Notes under the pieces: generated by a model
What the model was told of the DNA's origin: nothing
The model's database searches: none
Seen by the model: the letters and a program-made list of their open reading frames with translations, nothing else
Made by a program: the position numbers and the translations under genes
Part shown: positions 41,833 through 51,007 of the stretch, piece by piece
Layout of the letters: every line of letters starts with the position of its first letter
How positions within the stretch are numbered: the first letter of the stretch is position 1
From: Rurimicrobium sp040387755
GTDB lineage: Bacteria > Bacteroidota > Bacteroidia > Chitinophagales > Chitinophagaceae
Direction: 5' to 3'
NCBI GenBank assembly: GCA_040387755.1
Contig: JAZKDB010000002.1
Location: 496,001 to 560,000 of the forward strand
Length of the DNA: 64,000 nucleotides

Positions 41833-42312
41833 ATGGAATACAAACAAATACAAGAACTGGTGAAAATGATTAACAAATCAAACATCAGTGAATTAAGTAT
41901 AAAAGATGGGGAATTTGAAATTACCATCAAACAGGAAAATGGATTAACCGGTACTCCGGTATATGCTCAACCCATGCAAATGGCTGCTCCTGCTGCTGCA
42001 CCAAGTGCCGCTCCGGCTGCAACACCATCCGCTCCGGCTGCCGAAGCCGCTCCTGCTGTTGCCAATGACAAATTGCATACCATTAAATCGCCAATGATTG
42101 GCACTTTCTATCGTAGCCCTTCACCAGACAAACCAGCTTTTGTCAATGTGGGTGACGAGGTAAAACCCGGTCAAACATTGTGTATTGTTGAAGCGATGAA
42201 ATTGTTTAACGAAATTGAATGCGAAGTAAGCGGTAAAATTGTAAAAGTATTGGTAGACGAATCTTCCCCTATCGAATACGATCAACCAATGTTCCTTGTT
42301 GAGCTAAACTAA
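41833..42312 (+). CDS. accB: Biotin carboxyl carrier protein of acetyl-CoA carboxylase
   Basis: This 159-residue protein has an N-terminal dimer helix (QIQELVKMINKSNISELSI), an Ala/Pro-rich flexible linker (about residues 50-75) and the biotinyl domain. The acceptor is Lys123 in IVEAMKLFNEIE. It carries CO2 between AccC and the carboxyltransferase for fatty-acid synthesis. It follows efp by 45 bp and precedes accC by 57 bp. Confidence 0.97.
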   Translation: MEYKQIQELVKMINKSNISELSIKDGEFEITIKQENGLTGTPVYAQPMQMAAPAAAPSAAPAATPSAPAAEAAPAVANDKLHTIKSPMIGTFYRSPSPDKPAFVNVGDEVKPGQTLCIVEAMKLFNEIECEVSGKIVKVLVDESSPIEYDQPMFLVELN

Positions 42313-42369
42313 TTTGAGCAGATGCCCCAAAGCATTTTTTCAAATTTTCTTTATTCAAAAAAACTTTCA

Positions 42370-43707
42370 ATGTTCAAAAAAATACTCATTGCCAACCGTG
42401 GCGAGATAGCACTTCGTGTGATCCGTACTTGCCGCGAAATGGGCATCAAAACTGTTGCAGTATACTCTACTGCCGACAAAGATAGCCTACACGTAAAATT
42501 TGCCGATGAGGCTGTATGTATCGGCAAACCAGCCAGCAGCGATTCTTATCTGAACATCCCTGCGATAATGGCCGCTGCCGAAATCACTAATGCAGATGCG
42601 ATACATCCTGGTTATGGTTTCCTGGCCGAAAACGCCAATTTTGCCGAAATCTGTGGTAAATACGGAATCAAATTTATCGGTCCAACTGCCGAAATGATTC
42701 GTAAAATGGGTGATAAAATCACCGCAAAAGAAACAATGATTGCTGCAGGAGTACCTTGTGTACCAGGCTCTGGTGGCTTATTGGAAAGCTTTGAGCATGC
42801 CCAGAAACTGGCACCCGAAGTGGGCTATCCGGTTATCCTTAAAGCTACTGCCGGTGGTGGTGGAAAAGGTATGCGTGTAGTGTGGAGCGAAGATGAACTG
42901 GAAAAAGCATTCAACAATGCTAAAGCAGAAGCTGCAGCTTCCTTCAAAAACGATGGTTTGTATATGGAGAAATTCGTAGAAGAACCACGCCATATTGAAA
43001 TTCAGGTGGCCGGCGACCAGTTTGGCACCGTATGTCATATGAGTGAACGTGATTGTTCTATCCAGCGTCGTCATCAGAAATTGGTGGAAGAATCTCCATC
43101 TCCTTTTATGACCGATGAATTGCGTACCAAAATGGGAGAAGCCGCTATCAAAGCTGCTGCTGCCATAAATTACGAAAGTGTTGGTACCATCGAATTTCTG
43201 GTAGATAAGTACCGCAATTTCTACTTTATGGAAATGAATACCCGTATTCAGGTAGAACATTGCGTTACCGAAGAAGTAATCACCTTTGATCTGATTAAAG
43301 AACAAATCAAGATTGCAGCGGGTATCCCTATCAGCGGTAAAAATTATATGCCAACGATGCATGCCATCGAGTGCCGTATCAATGCTGAAGATCCTTACAA
43401 CGATTTCCGTCCTAGTCCGGGCATGATTAAAGTATTGCATACTCCCGGTGGACACGGTGTTCGTGTGGATTCTCATATCTATGCAGGATATTCTATCCCT
43501 CCTTATTACGACAGTATGATTGCCAAAATCATTGCTGTAGCGCAAACAAGGGAAGAAGCCATCAGTACAATGGAACGTGCCTTGAGCGAATATGTAATCG
43601 AAGGAATTAAAACGACCATTCCTTTCCATCAGCAACTGATGCGTAACGAAAAATTCAGAGAAGGTGATTTCACGACTAAATTTATCGAGAGCTTCGAACT
43701 TGAATAA
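42370..43707 (+). CDS. accC: Biotin carboxylase of acetyl-CoA carboxylase
   Basis: This 445-residue ATP-grasp enzyme carboxylates the biotin on AccB. Landmarks are FKKILIANRGEIALRV, IHPGYGFLAENA, the ATP loop KATAGGGGKGMRVV, ERDCSIQRRHQKLVEE and the MEMNTRIQVEHCVTE active-site phrase. The ATG at 42370 begins at the conserved start; an in-frame codon at 42322 would add 16 non-conserved residues. Confidence 0.98.
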   Translation: MFKKILIANRGEIALRVIRTCREMGIKTVAVYSTADKDSLHVKFADEAVCIGKPASSDSYLNIPAIMAAAEITNADAIHPGYGFLAENANFAEICGKYGIKFIGPTAEMIRKMGDKITAKETMIAAGVPCVPGSGGLLESFEHAQKLAPEVGYPVILKATAGGGGKGMRVVWSEDELEKAFNNAKAEAAASFKNDGLYMEKFVEEPRHIEIQVAGDQFGTVCHMSERDCSIQRRHQKLVEESPSPFMTDELRTKMGEAAIKAAAAINYESVGTIEFLVDKYRNFYFMEMNTRIQVEHCVTEEVITFDLIKEQIKIAAGIPISGKNYMPTMHAIECRINAEDPYNDFRPSPGMIKVLHTPGGHGVRVDSHIYAGYSIPPYYDSMIAKIIAVAQTREEAISTMERALSEYVIEGIKTTIPFHQQLMRNEKFREGDFTTKFIESFELE

Positions 43708-43733
43708 TTATTTCAACACCCAAATACAAAAAC

Positions 43734-43769
43734 AAAAAGCCAATAAACAAAATTGTTTATTGGCTTTTT
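43734..43769. terminator. Bidirectional terminator between accC and parE
   Basis: A perfect 17-bp stem (AAAAAGCCAATAAACAA and its complement) with a 2-nt loop ends in T runs on both strands between two convergent genes. Confidence 0.93.
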
Positions 43770-43789
43770 AGTGTAACCTGAATTCTTTA

Positions 43790-45682
43790 TTACTTCAAGG
43801 CCAGCAATTCTTCTGCGAGGTCTTTTTCTACTACCAGATTATTGATAATAAAAATCTGACGGTCGGGTGTGTTTTTGCCCATAAAGTATTCCAGCAGTTT
43901 TTGAATCTGAGTATCCTGACTCAGCATCACCGGTACTTTACGCATATCTTCCCCGATAAATTTACCAAACTCTTCGGGCGATATCTCTCCCAAACCCTTA
44001 AATCGGGTAATCTCTGGTTTGTTACCCAATTCGTGTATGGCTCGCTGGCGCTCCTCGTCGGTATAGCAATAAATTGTTTTCTGCTTATTCCGTACACGGA
44101 ATAAAGGCGTTTCCAATATGTACACATGTCCATTACGCACCAAATCGGGGAAAAACTGCAGGAAGAAGGTCATAATCAGCAAGCGAATGTGCATACCATC
44201 CACATCGGCATCGGTAGCGATAACGATGTTGTTATAACGCAATCCATCAAGCCCTTCTTCGATATTAAGGGCATGCTGCAACAGATTGAACTCCTCATTT
44301 TCGTACACAATCTTCTTTGTCAGGCCATAACAGTTCAATGGCTTACCACGAAGGCTGAAAACAGCTTGAGACTCCACATTTCGGCTTTTGGTAATAGAAC
44401 CACTGGCCGAGTCTCCTTCGGTAATGAATACTGTCGATTCATTCTGTTTCAGCACATATTCCTCCTTGTTTTTGGCAGGGGGCTCGCCATTATAATGAAT
44501 ACGGCAATCGCGCAATTTTTTGTTGTGCAAATTCGCTTTCTTGGCGCGCTCATTGGCCAGTTTACGGATACCCGACAATTCTTTACGCTCACGCTCGCTT
44601 TGCTCAATGCGTTTTTTAATCGCATCGGCAGCCACTGTATTTTTATGCAGATAATTATCTAGCTCTTTGGCCAGAAAATCCAGAACAAAAGCCTTCATGC
44701 TTTGTCCGCCTTCAGAGACAGTTTGAGAACCCAGTTTTGTCTTGGTCTGGCTCTCAAAAACCGGCTCCTGAACCCTTACTGCAATTGCAGCACAAATACT
44801 CTGGCGTACATCTGCAGCATCATAATCCTTTTTAAAAAAGTCGCGGATGACTTTTACAAAAGCCTCACGAAAAGCACCCTGATGGGTACCCCCTTGTGTG
44901 GTATGCTGCCCGTTGACAAAAGAATACAAATCTTCGCCATAATCACCCGTATGGGTAATGGCCACCTCAATATCATTGCCTTTCAGGTGGATAATCGGAT
45001 AACGCATGGATTCCGGATTGGCCTTGCGTTGCAGCAAATCAAGTAAACCGTTTTTAGAAATAAAATTGCGTCCGTTAAAGTTGATTTGTAAGCCCGCATT
45101 GAGGAAACAATAATTCCAGATCTGATTTTCTACGTATTCAAAAATGTATTTGTAATGTTTGAAAATGGTATCATCCGGTGTGAAGGTCACAAAAGTACCA
45201 TTGGCTTCGGTAGTGGCTACTTCTTTGTGTTCTTTAATCAAAACACCACGCTCAAATTCGGCCGTTTTCATTTTGCCTTCGCGGTAAGAGCTTACCACAA
45301 AACGGCTGCTCAATGCATTGACAGCCTTGGTACCTACGCCATTCAGCCCTACCGATTTCTGAAATGCTTTGCTGTCGTATTTGGCTCCGGTATTGATTTT
45401 ACTCACTACATCCACCACCTTACCCAGCGGTATCCCACGACCAAAATCCCTTACCGTTGCAACACCATTATCCAGTTTAATTTCGATGCGCTTGCCATGG
45501 CCCATCATATACTCATCGATACAGTTATCCAATACTTCCTTGAGGAGTACATAAATACCATCATCCATACTGCTACCATCGCCCAACTTACCGATATACA
45601 TCCCCGGACGCAGACGGATATGCTCCCGCCAGTCCAGCGACCGGATACTGTCTTCGTTATAAATTACTTCTTGTTCTGCCAT
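43790..45682 (-). CDS. parE: DNA topoisomerase IV subunit B (type IIA ATPase subunit)
   Basis: The 630-residue protein has a GHKL ATPase domain (KEVLDNCIDEY, then RDFGRGIPL and VGLNGVGTKAVNALS), a transducer with QTKTKLGS and a TOPRIM domain (ITEGDSASGS, then DADVDGMHIR). Its short length and NPESMRYPIIHLKGNDIEV middle favour ParE over GyrB. It decatenates chromosomes together with ParC. It has an exact promoter box and, unusually for this genome, a strong Shine-Dalgarno-like AAGGAG before the ATG. parC is not adjacent. Confidence 0.9.
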   Translation of the reverse strand: MAEQEVIYNEDSIRSLDWREHIRLRPGMYIGKLGDGSSMDDGIYVLLKEVLDNCIDEYMMGHGKRIEIKLDNGVATVRDFGRGIPLGKVVDVVSKINTGAKYDSKAFQKSVGLNGVGTKAVNALSSRFVVSSYREGKMKTAEFERGVLIKEHKEVATTEANGTFVTFTPDDTIFKHYKYIFEYVENQIWNYCFLNAGLQINFNGRNFISKNGLLDLLQRKANPESMRYPIIHLKGNDIEVAITHTGDYGEDLYSFVNGQHTTQGGTHQGAFREAFVKVIRDFFKKDYDAADVRQSICAAIAVRVQEPVFESQTKTKLGSQTVSEGGQSMKAFVLDFLAKELDNYLHKNTVAADAIKKRIEQSERERKELSGIRKLANERAKKANLHNKKLRDCRIHYNGEPPAKNKEEYVLKQNESTVFITEGDSASGSITKSRNVESQAVFSLRGKPLNCYGLTKKIVYENEEFNLLQHALNIEEGLDGLRYNNIVIATDADVDGMHIRLLIMTFFLQFFPDLVRNGHVYILETPLFRVRNKQKTIYCYTDEERQRAIHELGNKPEITRFKGLGEISPEEFGKFIGEDMRKVPVMLSQDTQIQKLLEYFMGKNTPDRQIFIINNLVVEKDLAEELLALK

Positions 45683-46026
45683 TTTAATATTCTCCTTCTA
45701 TCTTTTAAAAGATGTGCAAATGTAATTTTGATTTCGGATTTTCAATTCCCTCAACACACATTTCACTTTTTTGTGTTTGTCCGAAAAATCAAAGAACAAA
45801 ATCTGTCGATAGCCACAATTAGATGCAAATCCACAGATTATCTGCTATTTTCTTAAATTGTATATTGACTTTTTGAGAATTATAATATCTTTAGGCTTTG
45901 GGAAATCATATTTCCTTATTAATTGGGAAGGACAATATGATTTATCCCGCATAATCGAATAAAAATAAACGTCAACCGAACAAGATACAACCTGAACAAA
46001 AACAATCTTTTTAACTACCATTTTTT
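45683..46026. other. Divergent control region between parE and the imelysin gene
   Basis: The region holds the parE promoter box and the AAGGAG ribosome-binding-like sequence. On the plus strand there is only a one-mismatch box TATCTTTA near 45886. No gene is visible. Confidence 0.6.
45717..45724 (-). promoter_or_regulatory. Promoter -7 box of parE
   Basis: TACATTTG on the minus strand matches TAnnTTTG exactly, 34 nt before the start. Confidence 0.65.
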
Positions 46027-47100
46027 ATGAAAAAAACAATCCTTTTATTTACAAGTGCTTCTGTTTTGTTGTTGGGCTCCTGCAAAAAAGAAGAAGTCGA
46101 TACAAAACCTAAAAATTTTGACGAATTGAAAACCAGAGTGATTTTCAATTTTGCAGAGGATGTAGCGATGAGAACTTATGGGGATGTAAACAATGCTGCT
46201 ATTAAATTTAATACTTCTGTAGAAAATTTCTATATCAGTGGGCTGCAGGGAGACCTTAACAAAGTAAAAGCCAATTACAAAACATTACGTGCTGCCTGGG
46301 AACAAAGTGAGAGTTTTCATTTCGGACCAGTAAAAAAAGGCTCTTATAGTTCGAAACTGGATACATGGCCTACCAATTTTGGCAATATCGAGTCCCTGCT
46401 TTCCGGAAGTAATAATCTCGAAGTCAGTGATATCGAAAAACTACCCAATGATTTGAAAGGTTTTCATGCCATTGAGTATATGATATATGGTTTTAACAGT
46501 CTGAGAACAGCTGCAGACTACAACTCCCGCGATAAACAATACATGCTCAGCCTCAGCAGAGACATTCAGAACAACTGTCTTAGTATATTCAACGACTGGA
46601 CATCTGGCACAAGTGCTTATGGTTATGGCATTATCTATACTGGTACTACCAGCACAGCTTTTAAAACAAAGAAAGAATTATTCTTTGCAATGGTCAACAA
46701 CATGAACGACCTCTGCAAAAAACTGGTAGCTGACAATCTGGGTAAACCATATGATGCTATCGACTCTACAATAGTAGAATCTCCTTACTCACAAATGTCA
46801 TTTTCTGATATTGCTTACAATATTGCTTCTGTAAAAAATGTGTACACCGGCCGCTACAACAACTCTACCGGTTACGGATTAAAAGATATTGTAAAAGATA
46901 AAAACAATGGTCTGGATGGCAAAATCGGCACCCGTATGGCAGCAGTTGATTCAGCTTTAGCAGCCATCAAAATGCCATTAGACAGTGCTATTTATTTCAA
47001 AAGAGCCGATACTAAAATAGCCATCGACGCTATTGATTCTTTACGTTCTACTATTGAAATGGAATTGATTCCGTTTATCTCTCAAAATATCAACGACTAA
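46027..47100 (+). CDS. Imelysin-family (M75) lipoprotein
   Basis: This 357-residue lipoprotein has a signal with lipobox LLLGSC (Cys near residue 19). The helical imelysin fold is marked by the GxHxxE motif in LKGFHAIEYMIYG (His147, Glu150) and by the early TFRA-like phrase TLRAAWEQSESFHFGPV. Members act in iron uptake with EfeUOB-like or haem systems at the periplasm; peptidase activity is doubtful. No transporter gene lies next to it. Confidence 0.9.
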   Translation: MKKTILLFTSASVLLLGSCKKEEVDTKPKNFDELKTRVIFNFAEDVAMRTYGDVNNAAIKFNTSVENFYISGLQGDLNKVKANYKTLRAAWEQSESFHFGPVKKGSYSSKLDTWPTNFGNIESLLSGSNNLEVSDIEKLPNDLKGFHAIEYMIYGFNSLRTAADYNSRDKQYMLSLSRDIQNNCLSIFNDWTSGTSAYGYGIIYTGTTSTAFKTKKELFFAMVNNMNDLCKKLVADNLGKPYDAIDSTIVESPYSQMSFSDIAYNIASVKNVYTGRYNNSTGYGLKDIVKDKNNGLDGKIGTRMAAVDSALAAIKMPLDSAIYFKRADTKIAIDAIDSLRSTIEMELIPFISQNIND

Positions 47101-47128
47101 AATTCTACTAGGTTTTCGACAACAATTA

Positions 47129-47161
47129 AGGGTCCAATCTTATTGATTGGGCTCTTTTTTT
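47129..47161 (+). terminator. Terminator after the imelysin gene
   Basis: AAGGGTCCAATC pairs with GATTGGGCTCTT with G-U wobbles. A long T run follows. Confidence 0.8.
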
Positions 47162-47191
47162 ATGTGAATTACGGAATACTATAGTAATAAA

Positions 47192-48346
47192 TTACAAGGA
47201 TATATTCACAAGCCTTTCCACCGCAGCCTTCAAGGTCTCCTCTTTTTTGGCAAAACAAAACCGCAGGATTTTATCATCGTGCTTGTCGCTATAAAATACA
47301 CTGATGGGTATCGTTGCTACTCCATAATTTTCGGTAAGCAGGCGGGCAAATTCGGTGTCAGGTAAATTACTGATATGCGCGTAAGAAGCCAACTGAAAAT
47401 AACTACCCAAAGAAGGAGCCAGCATTTTAAAAGGCGTTTCCTTCATCAATTCCAGAAAATAGTCTCTTTTGGCTTCCAGCATCCTGTTGGGCGATTCCCT
47501 GTCAGCTGTAGACAAATAATGAGCTAAAGCATACTGTGCAGGTGTATTAACACTAAAACTCATATACTGGTGCAAGCGACGGAATGCCTGCATTAAAGCA
47601 GGAGGGGCAATACAATAACCCACTTTCCAGCCCGTATTATGAAAAGCCTTACCAAAAGAATAAATCGCAAAACTCCGTTCTCTCAATTCGGGATGCTGCA
47701 ACACGCTGTAATGGCTCATACCATCAAATACCAATTGCTCATATACCTCGTCCGAGAGGATAAAAATATCCGTCCCTCTTACCAAATCTGCCAGCTGAGC
47801 CCAGTCTGTCAGATTCCATACAGTACCACTCGGATTATGGGGCGTATTAATAATAATAGCCTTCGTTTGGGCACTAATAGCATCCTTTATAGCTTGCCAG
47901 TCGGGAGCAAAGCTCTCGGCCTGCAATTTTACCGGCACTACCCTGGCTCCATTCATTTCTATATTAGGTATATAACTATCGTATGCAGGCTCTAATACAA
48001 TCACCTCGTCGCCCGCACTTAGGATGGCTGTAAATGCTGTATAAATGGCATAAGTAGCTCCCGGAGTAATCGTTATTTCAGCCTCAGGATTTACATCAAC
48101 ACCATATCTGTGTTTAAAATCCCGGGCTATAGCCTCCCGCAACATGGGCAGGCCAGCCATCGGCGCATATTGATTAAAACCATTTATCGAAGCTTCATGC
48201 AGCAAGTTGCCCAAAGCAGAATCAATAGGAAAGTCGGGGAAACCCTGAGACAAGTTAATAGCATTGTACTGATTTGCCAGAGCACTCATCACCGTAAAAA
48301 TGGTCGTATCGGAGGCATTATGTCTTTGTGGAAGTATTAAGGGCAT
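47192..48346 (-). CDS. Class I/II PLP-dependent aminotransferase (methionine aminotransferase type)
   Basis: This 384-residue fold type I enzyme has the PLP lysine Lys233 in IYSFGKAFHNTGWKVGYC. Other landmarks are INLSQGFPDFPID near the start, EPAYDSYIPNIEM, the INTPHNPSGTVW loop with its Asn, and the C-terminal Arg in LRFCFAKKEE. The NLSQGFP start and overall form match the YbdL/KAT group that transaminates methionine or kynurenine. The ATG at 48346 (MPLILPQR) was chosen over an in-frame upstream codon that would add 26 unlike residues. Confidence 0.9.
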   Translation of the reverse strand: MPLILPQRHNASDTTIFTVMSALANQYNAINLSQGFPDFPIDSALGNLLHEASINGFNQYAPMAGLPMLREAIARDFKHRYGVDVNPEAEITITPGATYAIYTAFTAILSAGDEVIVLEPAYDSYIPNIEMNGARVVPVKLQAESFAPDWQAIKDAISAQTKAIIINTPHNPSGTVWNLTDWAQLADLVRGTDIFILSDEVYEQLVFDGMSHYSVLQHPELRERSFAIYSFGKAFHNTGWKVGYCIAPPALMQAFRRLHQYMSFSVNTPAQYALAHYLSTADRESPNRMLEAKRDYFLELMKETPFKMLAPSLGSYFQLASYAHISNLPDTEFARLLTENYGVATIPISVFYSDKHDDKILRFCFAKKEETLKAAVERLVNISL

Positions 48347-48477
48347 TTTCTTTGAGGCATTTTGAAATGTAAGTATAACGTTAAATGCTGTAAAATGGGG
48401 AAAACTTGGTGAAAAAATCAGCAAAGAGGCAGAAAAAAATAATCTATATTTACCATCTGAAACACAAAAATTGATTT

Positions 48478-48699
48478 ATGAAAAAATCACATCAAATCAC
48501 ACTTACACCATTATCAAAAGAAAGCGTACCCGAACCCGATTTTTTAGTCTGCAAAAAATGCAACGTCAATAAACCCAAAGAAGCCTATCGCAAAGCCAAC
48601 CTTTGGCGCGCCAAAGTATGTATGGAATGCGATTATGCCAACAAGAAAGCTAAGATTGCAGAAAGCAAGAAAGAAAAAGACATGTATGGCTTTTTTTAA
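48478..48699 (+). CDS. Small zinc-ribbon-like protein
   Basis: This 73-residue basic protein has two CxxC pairs, Cys25-Cys28 (VCKKC) and Cys48-Cys51 (VCMEC), 19 residues apart, the spacing of a zinc ribbon. The Lys-rich remainder suggests nucleic-acid contact. The family is not recognised. It has a one-mismatch promoter box TATATTTA upstream. Confidence 0.75.
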   Translation: MKKSHQITLTPLSKESVPEPDFLVCKKCNVNKPKEAYRKANLWRAKVCMECDYANKKAKIAESKKEKDMYGFF

Positions 48700-48763
48700 A
48701 CTAATACTCATTACACAAATAACACCATCGCCAAAAGGCTAACCATATTAATTGCTCTTATTG

Positions 48764-48799
48764 AAAAAACCCTTTAAGCATTTCGCTCAAAGGGTTTTG
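48764..48799. terminator. Terminator between the zinc-ribbon gene and dapD
   Basis: AAAACCCTTTAAGC pairs with GCTCAAAGGGTTTT with one mismatch. T runs on both strands serve two convergent genes. Confidence 0.85.
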
Positions 48800-48823
48800 T
48801 ATTAAATACCGTTCTAATAAAAC

Positions 48824-49642
48824 TTATACTGAAAGGTTGAAATCACGCAGAGCGTCATTCAAGCTCGTTTTCAGATTCGTAGACTCTTTGCGCTGACCAA
48901 TAATCAAGGCGCAATTAACATGGTATTCCCCTGCAGCAAACTGTTTCGCATAGCTGCCCGGTATCACCACACTGCGGGCAGGCACCCTACCTTTATACTC
49001 TACAGGTTCTGCACCCGAAACATCAATTATCTTGGTAGACTGTGTCAATACTACATTGGCACCCAGAACGGCTTCCTTTTCCACCCTCACGCCTTCTACT
49101 ACAATACAACGCGAACCGATAAAGCAACCATCTTCTATAACCACCGGTGCAGCTTGCAAAGGCTCCAATACGCCACCAATCCCTACACCACCACTCAGAT
49201 GCACATGCTTGCCTATCTGTGAACAGGAGCCTACAGTAGCCCAGGTATCCACCATTGTACCTTCATCTACATAAGCACCGATATTGACATAAGAGGGCAT
49301 CAGTACCACACCACGGGCAATAAAAGCGCCATAACGAGCCACCGCATGAGGTACAGCTCTTACTCCTAATGCCTCGTAATTTTTTTTCAGCAACATTTTA
49401 TCATAAAACTCCATGGGGCCTGCCTCCCAGGTCTGCATTTTCTGCACACCAAAATACATCAGTATCGCTTCCTTTACCCACTGATTTACCTGCCAGTCTC
49501 CACTTGCTGTAGGTTCTGCAACACGCAATTCACCTTTATCCACAAGCGCAATCGTATCGTGAATAGCTTTCTCATAAGCAGCATCCTTTACCAGTTCTCT
49601 GTTGGCATAAGCCGCCTGAATTAAACTTTTAAGTTGTTCCAT
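48824..49642 (-). CDS. dapD: Tetrahydrodipicolinate N-succinyltransferase
   Basis: This 272-residue enzyme succinylates tetrahydrodipicolinate in the lysine/diaminopimelate pathway. Landmarks are VAEPTASGDWQVNQWVKEAIL, PSYVNIGAYVDEGTMVDTWATVGSCSQIG and the left-handed beta-helix hexapeptides through SRCIVVEGVRVEKEAVLGANV. It is monocistronic, with an A/T-rich leader. Confidence 0.97.
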   Translation of the reverse strand: MEQLKSLIQAAYANRELVKDAAYEKAIHDTIALVDKGELRVAEPTASGDWQVNQWVKEAILMYFGVQKMQTWEAGPMEFYDKMLLKKNYEALGVRAVPHAVARYGAFIARGVVLMPSYVNIGAYVDEGTMVDTWATVGSCSQIGKHVHLSGGVGIGGVLEPLQAAPVVIEDGCFIGSRCIVVEGVRVEKEAVLGANVVLTQSTKIIDVSGAEPVEYKGRVPARSVVIPGSYAKQFAAGEYHVNCALIIGQRKESTNLKTSLNDALRDFNLSV

Positions 49643-49673
49643 AATGATTTATTTTTTTTAAAATTAAGCATAA

Positions 49674-49703
49674 AAAAACCGTACTCGATAAGAGTACGGT
49701 TTT
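49674..49703 (-). terminator. Terminator of tRNA-Val
   Basis: AAAACCGTACTC (49675-49686) pairs with GAGTACGGTTTT (49692-49703). A T run follows on the minus strand. It separates the tRNA from dapD. Confidence 0.9.
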
Positions 49704-49712
49704 AAAAAAGTG

Positions 49713-49787
49713 TGGGAGCACACGGGTTCGAACCGCGGACCCTCTGCTTGTAAGGCAGATGCTCTGAACCAGCTGAGCTATGCTCCC
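49713..49787 (-). tRNA. tRNA-Val (TAC)
   Basis: This 75-nt cloverleaf on the minus strand has acceptor arms GGGAGCA/TGCTCCC. The anticodon stem TCTGC/GCAGA encloses CTTACAA with anticodon TAC, and the T loop is TTCGAAC. CCA is not encoded. Confidence 0.96.
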
Positions 49788-50062
49788 AATTGTAAGAACT
49801 TATCCCTCAACGCTATATGTTTCTATCGTTTTGGGAGTGCAAAGATAAGCGCTCAATTTTATTCTCCAAATTTTTTTTCCTCTTTATTCAAAAAAAATTA
49901 TCCGCCTCATTTTCAACCTCCTCTGATACACTTGCCAAAACTATATAAACTCCTTCCAAAATAGTGTAAGACTTTCCATCCTGCTATTACGTTCTTTTGC
50001 ATTGAGTCTTCTTTATTACCGGCATGTACAACAATTCTGTTTCACTCTTAATTCCCAAACCG

Positions 50063-50719
50063 ATGAATCTGTTCAATCACATTATTCCAAAACAAAGCGG
50101 AGCTGCCGAAACCAAAACCATCCTGCGCAAAAAATGCAGCAGCGAAATTCAAGCCGTACGACTGTTCCGCATGGCATCCGAAAGACTGCTGGATATCAAC
50201 AACTGGGGCTTCTTTGTCAGCAAAATGAATGCTATATTTTCACTCACCGACAATCAGGGTGGCTCCATTTCGCACAAACAGCCCGAAGTAGGCAACCTTA
50301 TCCGCATGCAATTACCCGGTCCGCCCAATGCCGATGGCAGCGGTTATGATTGGGTACGCATCGAAAAAATAGAAAGAGAAAAAGACAGGTTTAAGAAAAA
50401 AGAATCTCTGGTACTCAGCGTTCGCCCTATCGAAAACCCACTGGATAAAAAAAAGGAAACAAATGCAAGCCTCTATACCATCGACGCTACCAGCACTTTC
50501 GCCGTCATCCGCAAAAACAAAACAATATGGGTGTTGGAACTTGGCCGCCATACCATGGCCAGTTTCAAAAGCCATTCCACCTTCAGCCAGCTCCGCAATT
50601 ACTGCGTCACCTTTGCTGCATACATAGGCTTGTTCACCTCTCAATGGAAAGCATTGCTCAACGGCATTCTCAGCTATCCATACAGCAAGCTCATCAACAA
50701 AGAACTAGATTATATTTAG
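50063..50719 (+). CDS. Conserved-looking protein of unknown function
   Basis: This is a 218-residue soluble mixed alpha/beta protein with no signal. A helical start is followed by LLDINNWGFFVSKMNAIFSLTDNQGG, a loop IRMQLPGPPNADGSGYDWVRIEKIE, and a C-terminal segment ending LLNGILSYPYSKLINKELDYI. I do not recognise the family. The ATG at 50063 was preferred to the one at 50024. The following Pro-rich gene starts 25 bp later and may be co-transcribed. Confidence 0.7.
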   Translation: MNLFNHIIPKQSGAAETKTILRKKCSSEIQAVRLFRMASERLLDINNWGFFVSKMNAIFSLTDNQGGSISHKQPEVGNLIRMQLPGPPNADGSGYDWVRIEKIEREKDRFKKKESLVLSVRPIENPLDKKKETNASLYTIDATSTFAVIRKNKTIWVLELGRHTMASFKSHSTFSQLRNYCVTFAAYIGLFTSQWKALLNGILSYPYSKLINKELDYI

Positions 50720-50744
50720 AAGTAAGCCTCAAAAACACAATACA

Positions 50745-50993
50745 ATGAAACAGGAAACAGAGAAAAAACCAGAACCACTTATACCCAACAAACCCGAGAT
50801 TAAAAACCCTTCGGAGCGGGAGCAAAAAGAAGTAAATAAAGAACAGCAGGAATTGGACAAAGGCCAGCAAAAACCACCTGTCCCACAGCCCGATATACCC
50901 CAGATTCCTCCTTATACTCCGGAAATCAAACCCAACACTCCTCCCGGGCCCGAAATCGCCCCCGCAAAGCCAGTACCCAATACCACAAAATAA
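50745..50993 (+). CDS. Proline/lysine/glutamate-rich disordered small protein
   Basis: The 82-residue protein has about a quarter Pro, with Lys, Glu and Gln making up most of the rest (EKKPEPLIPNKPEIKNPSER, then PPVPQPDIPQIPPYTPEIKP). It has no hydrophobic core or signal and is predicted to be disordered. The many PP and PxP runs would need EF-P for smooth translation. The function is unknown. Confidence 0.6.
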   Translation: MKQETEKKPEPLIPNKPEIKNPSEREQKEVNKEQQELDKGQQKPPVPQPDIPQIPPYTPEIKPNTPPGPEIAPAKPVPNTTK

Positions 50994-51007
50994 ATGCGGC
51001 ATAAAAA

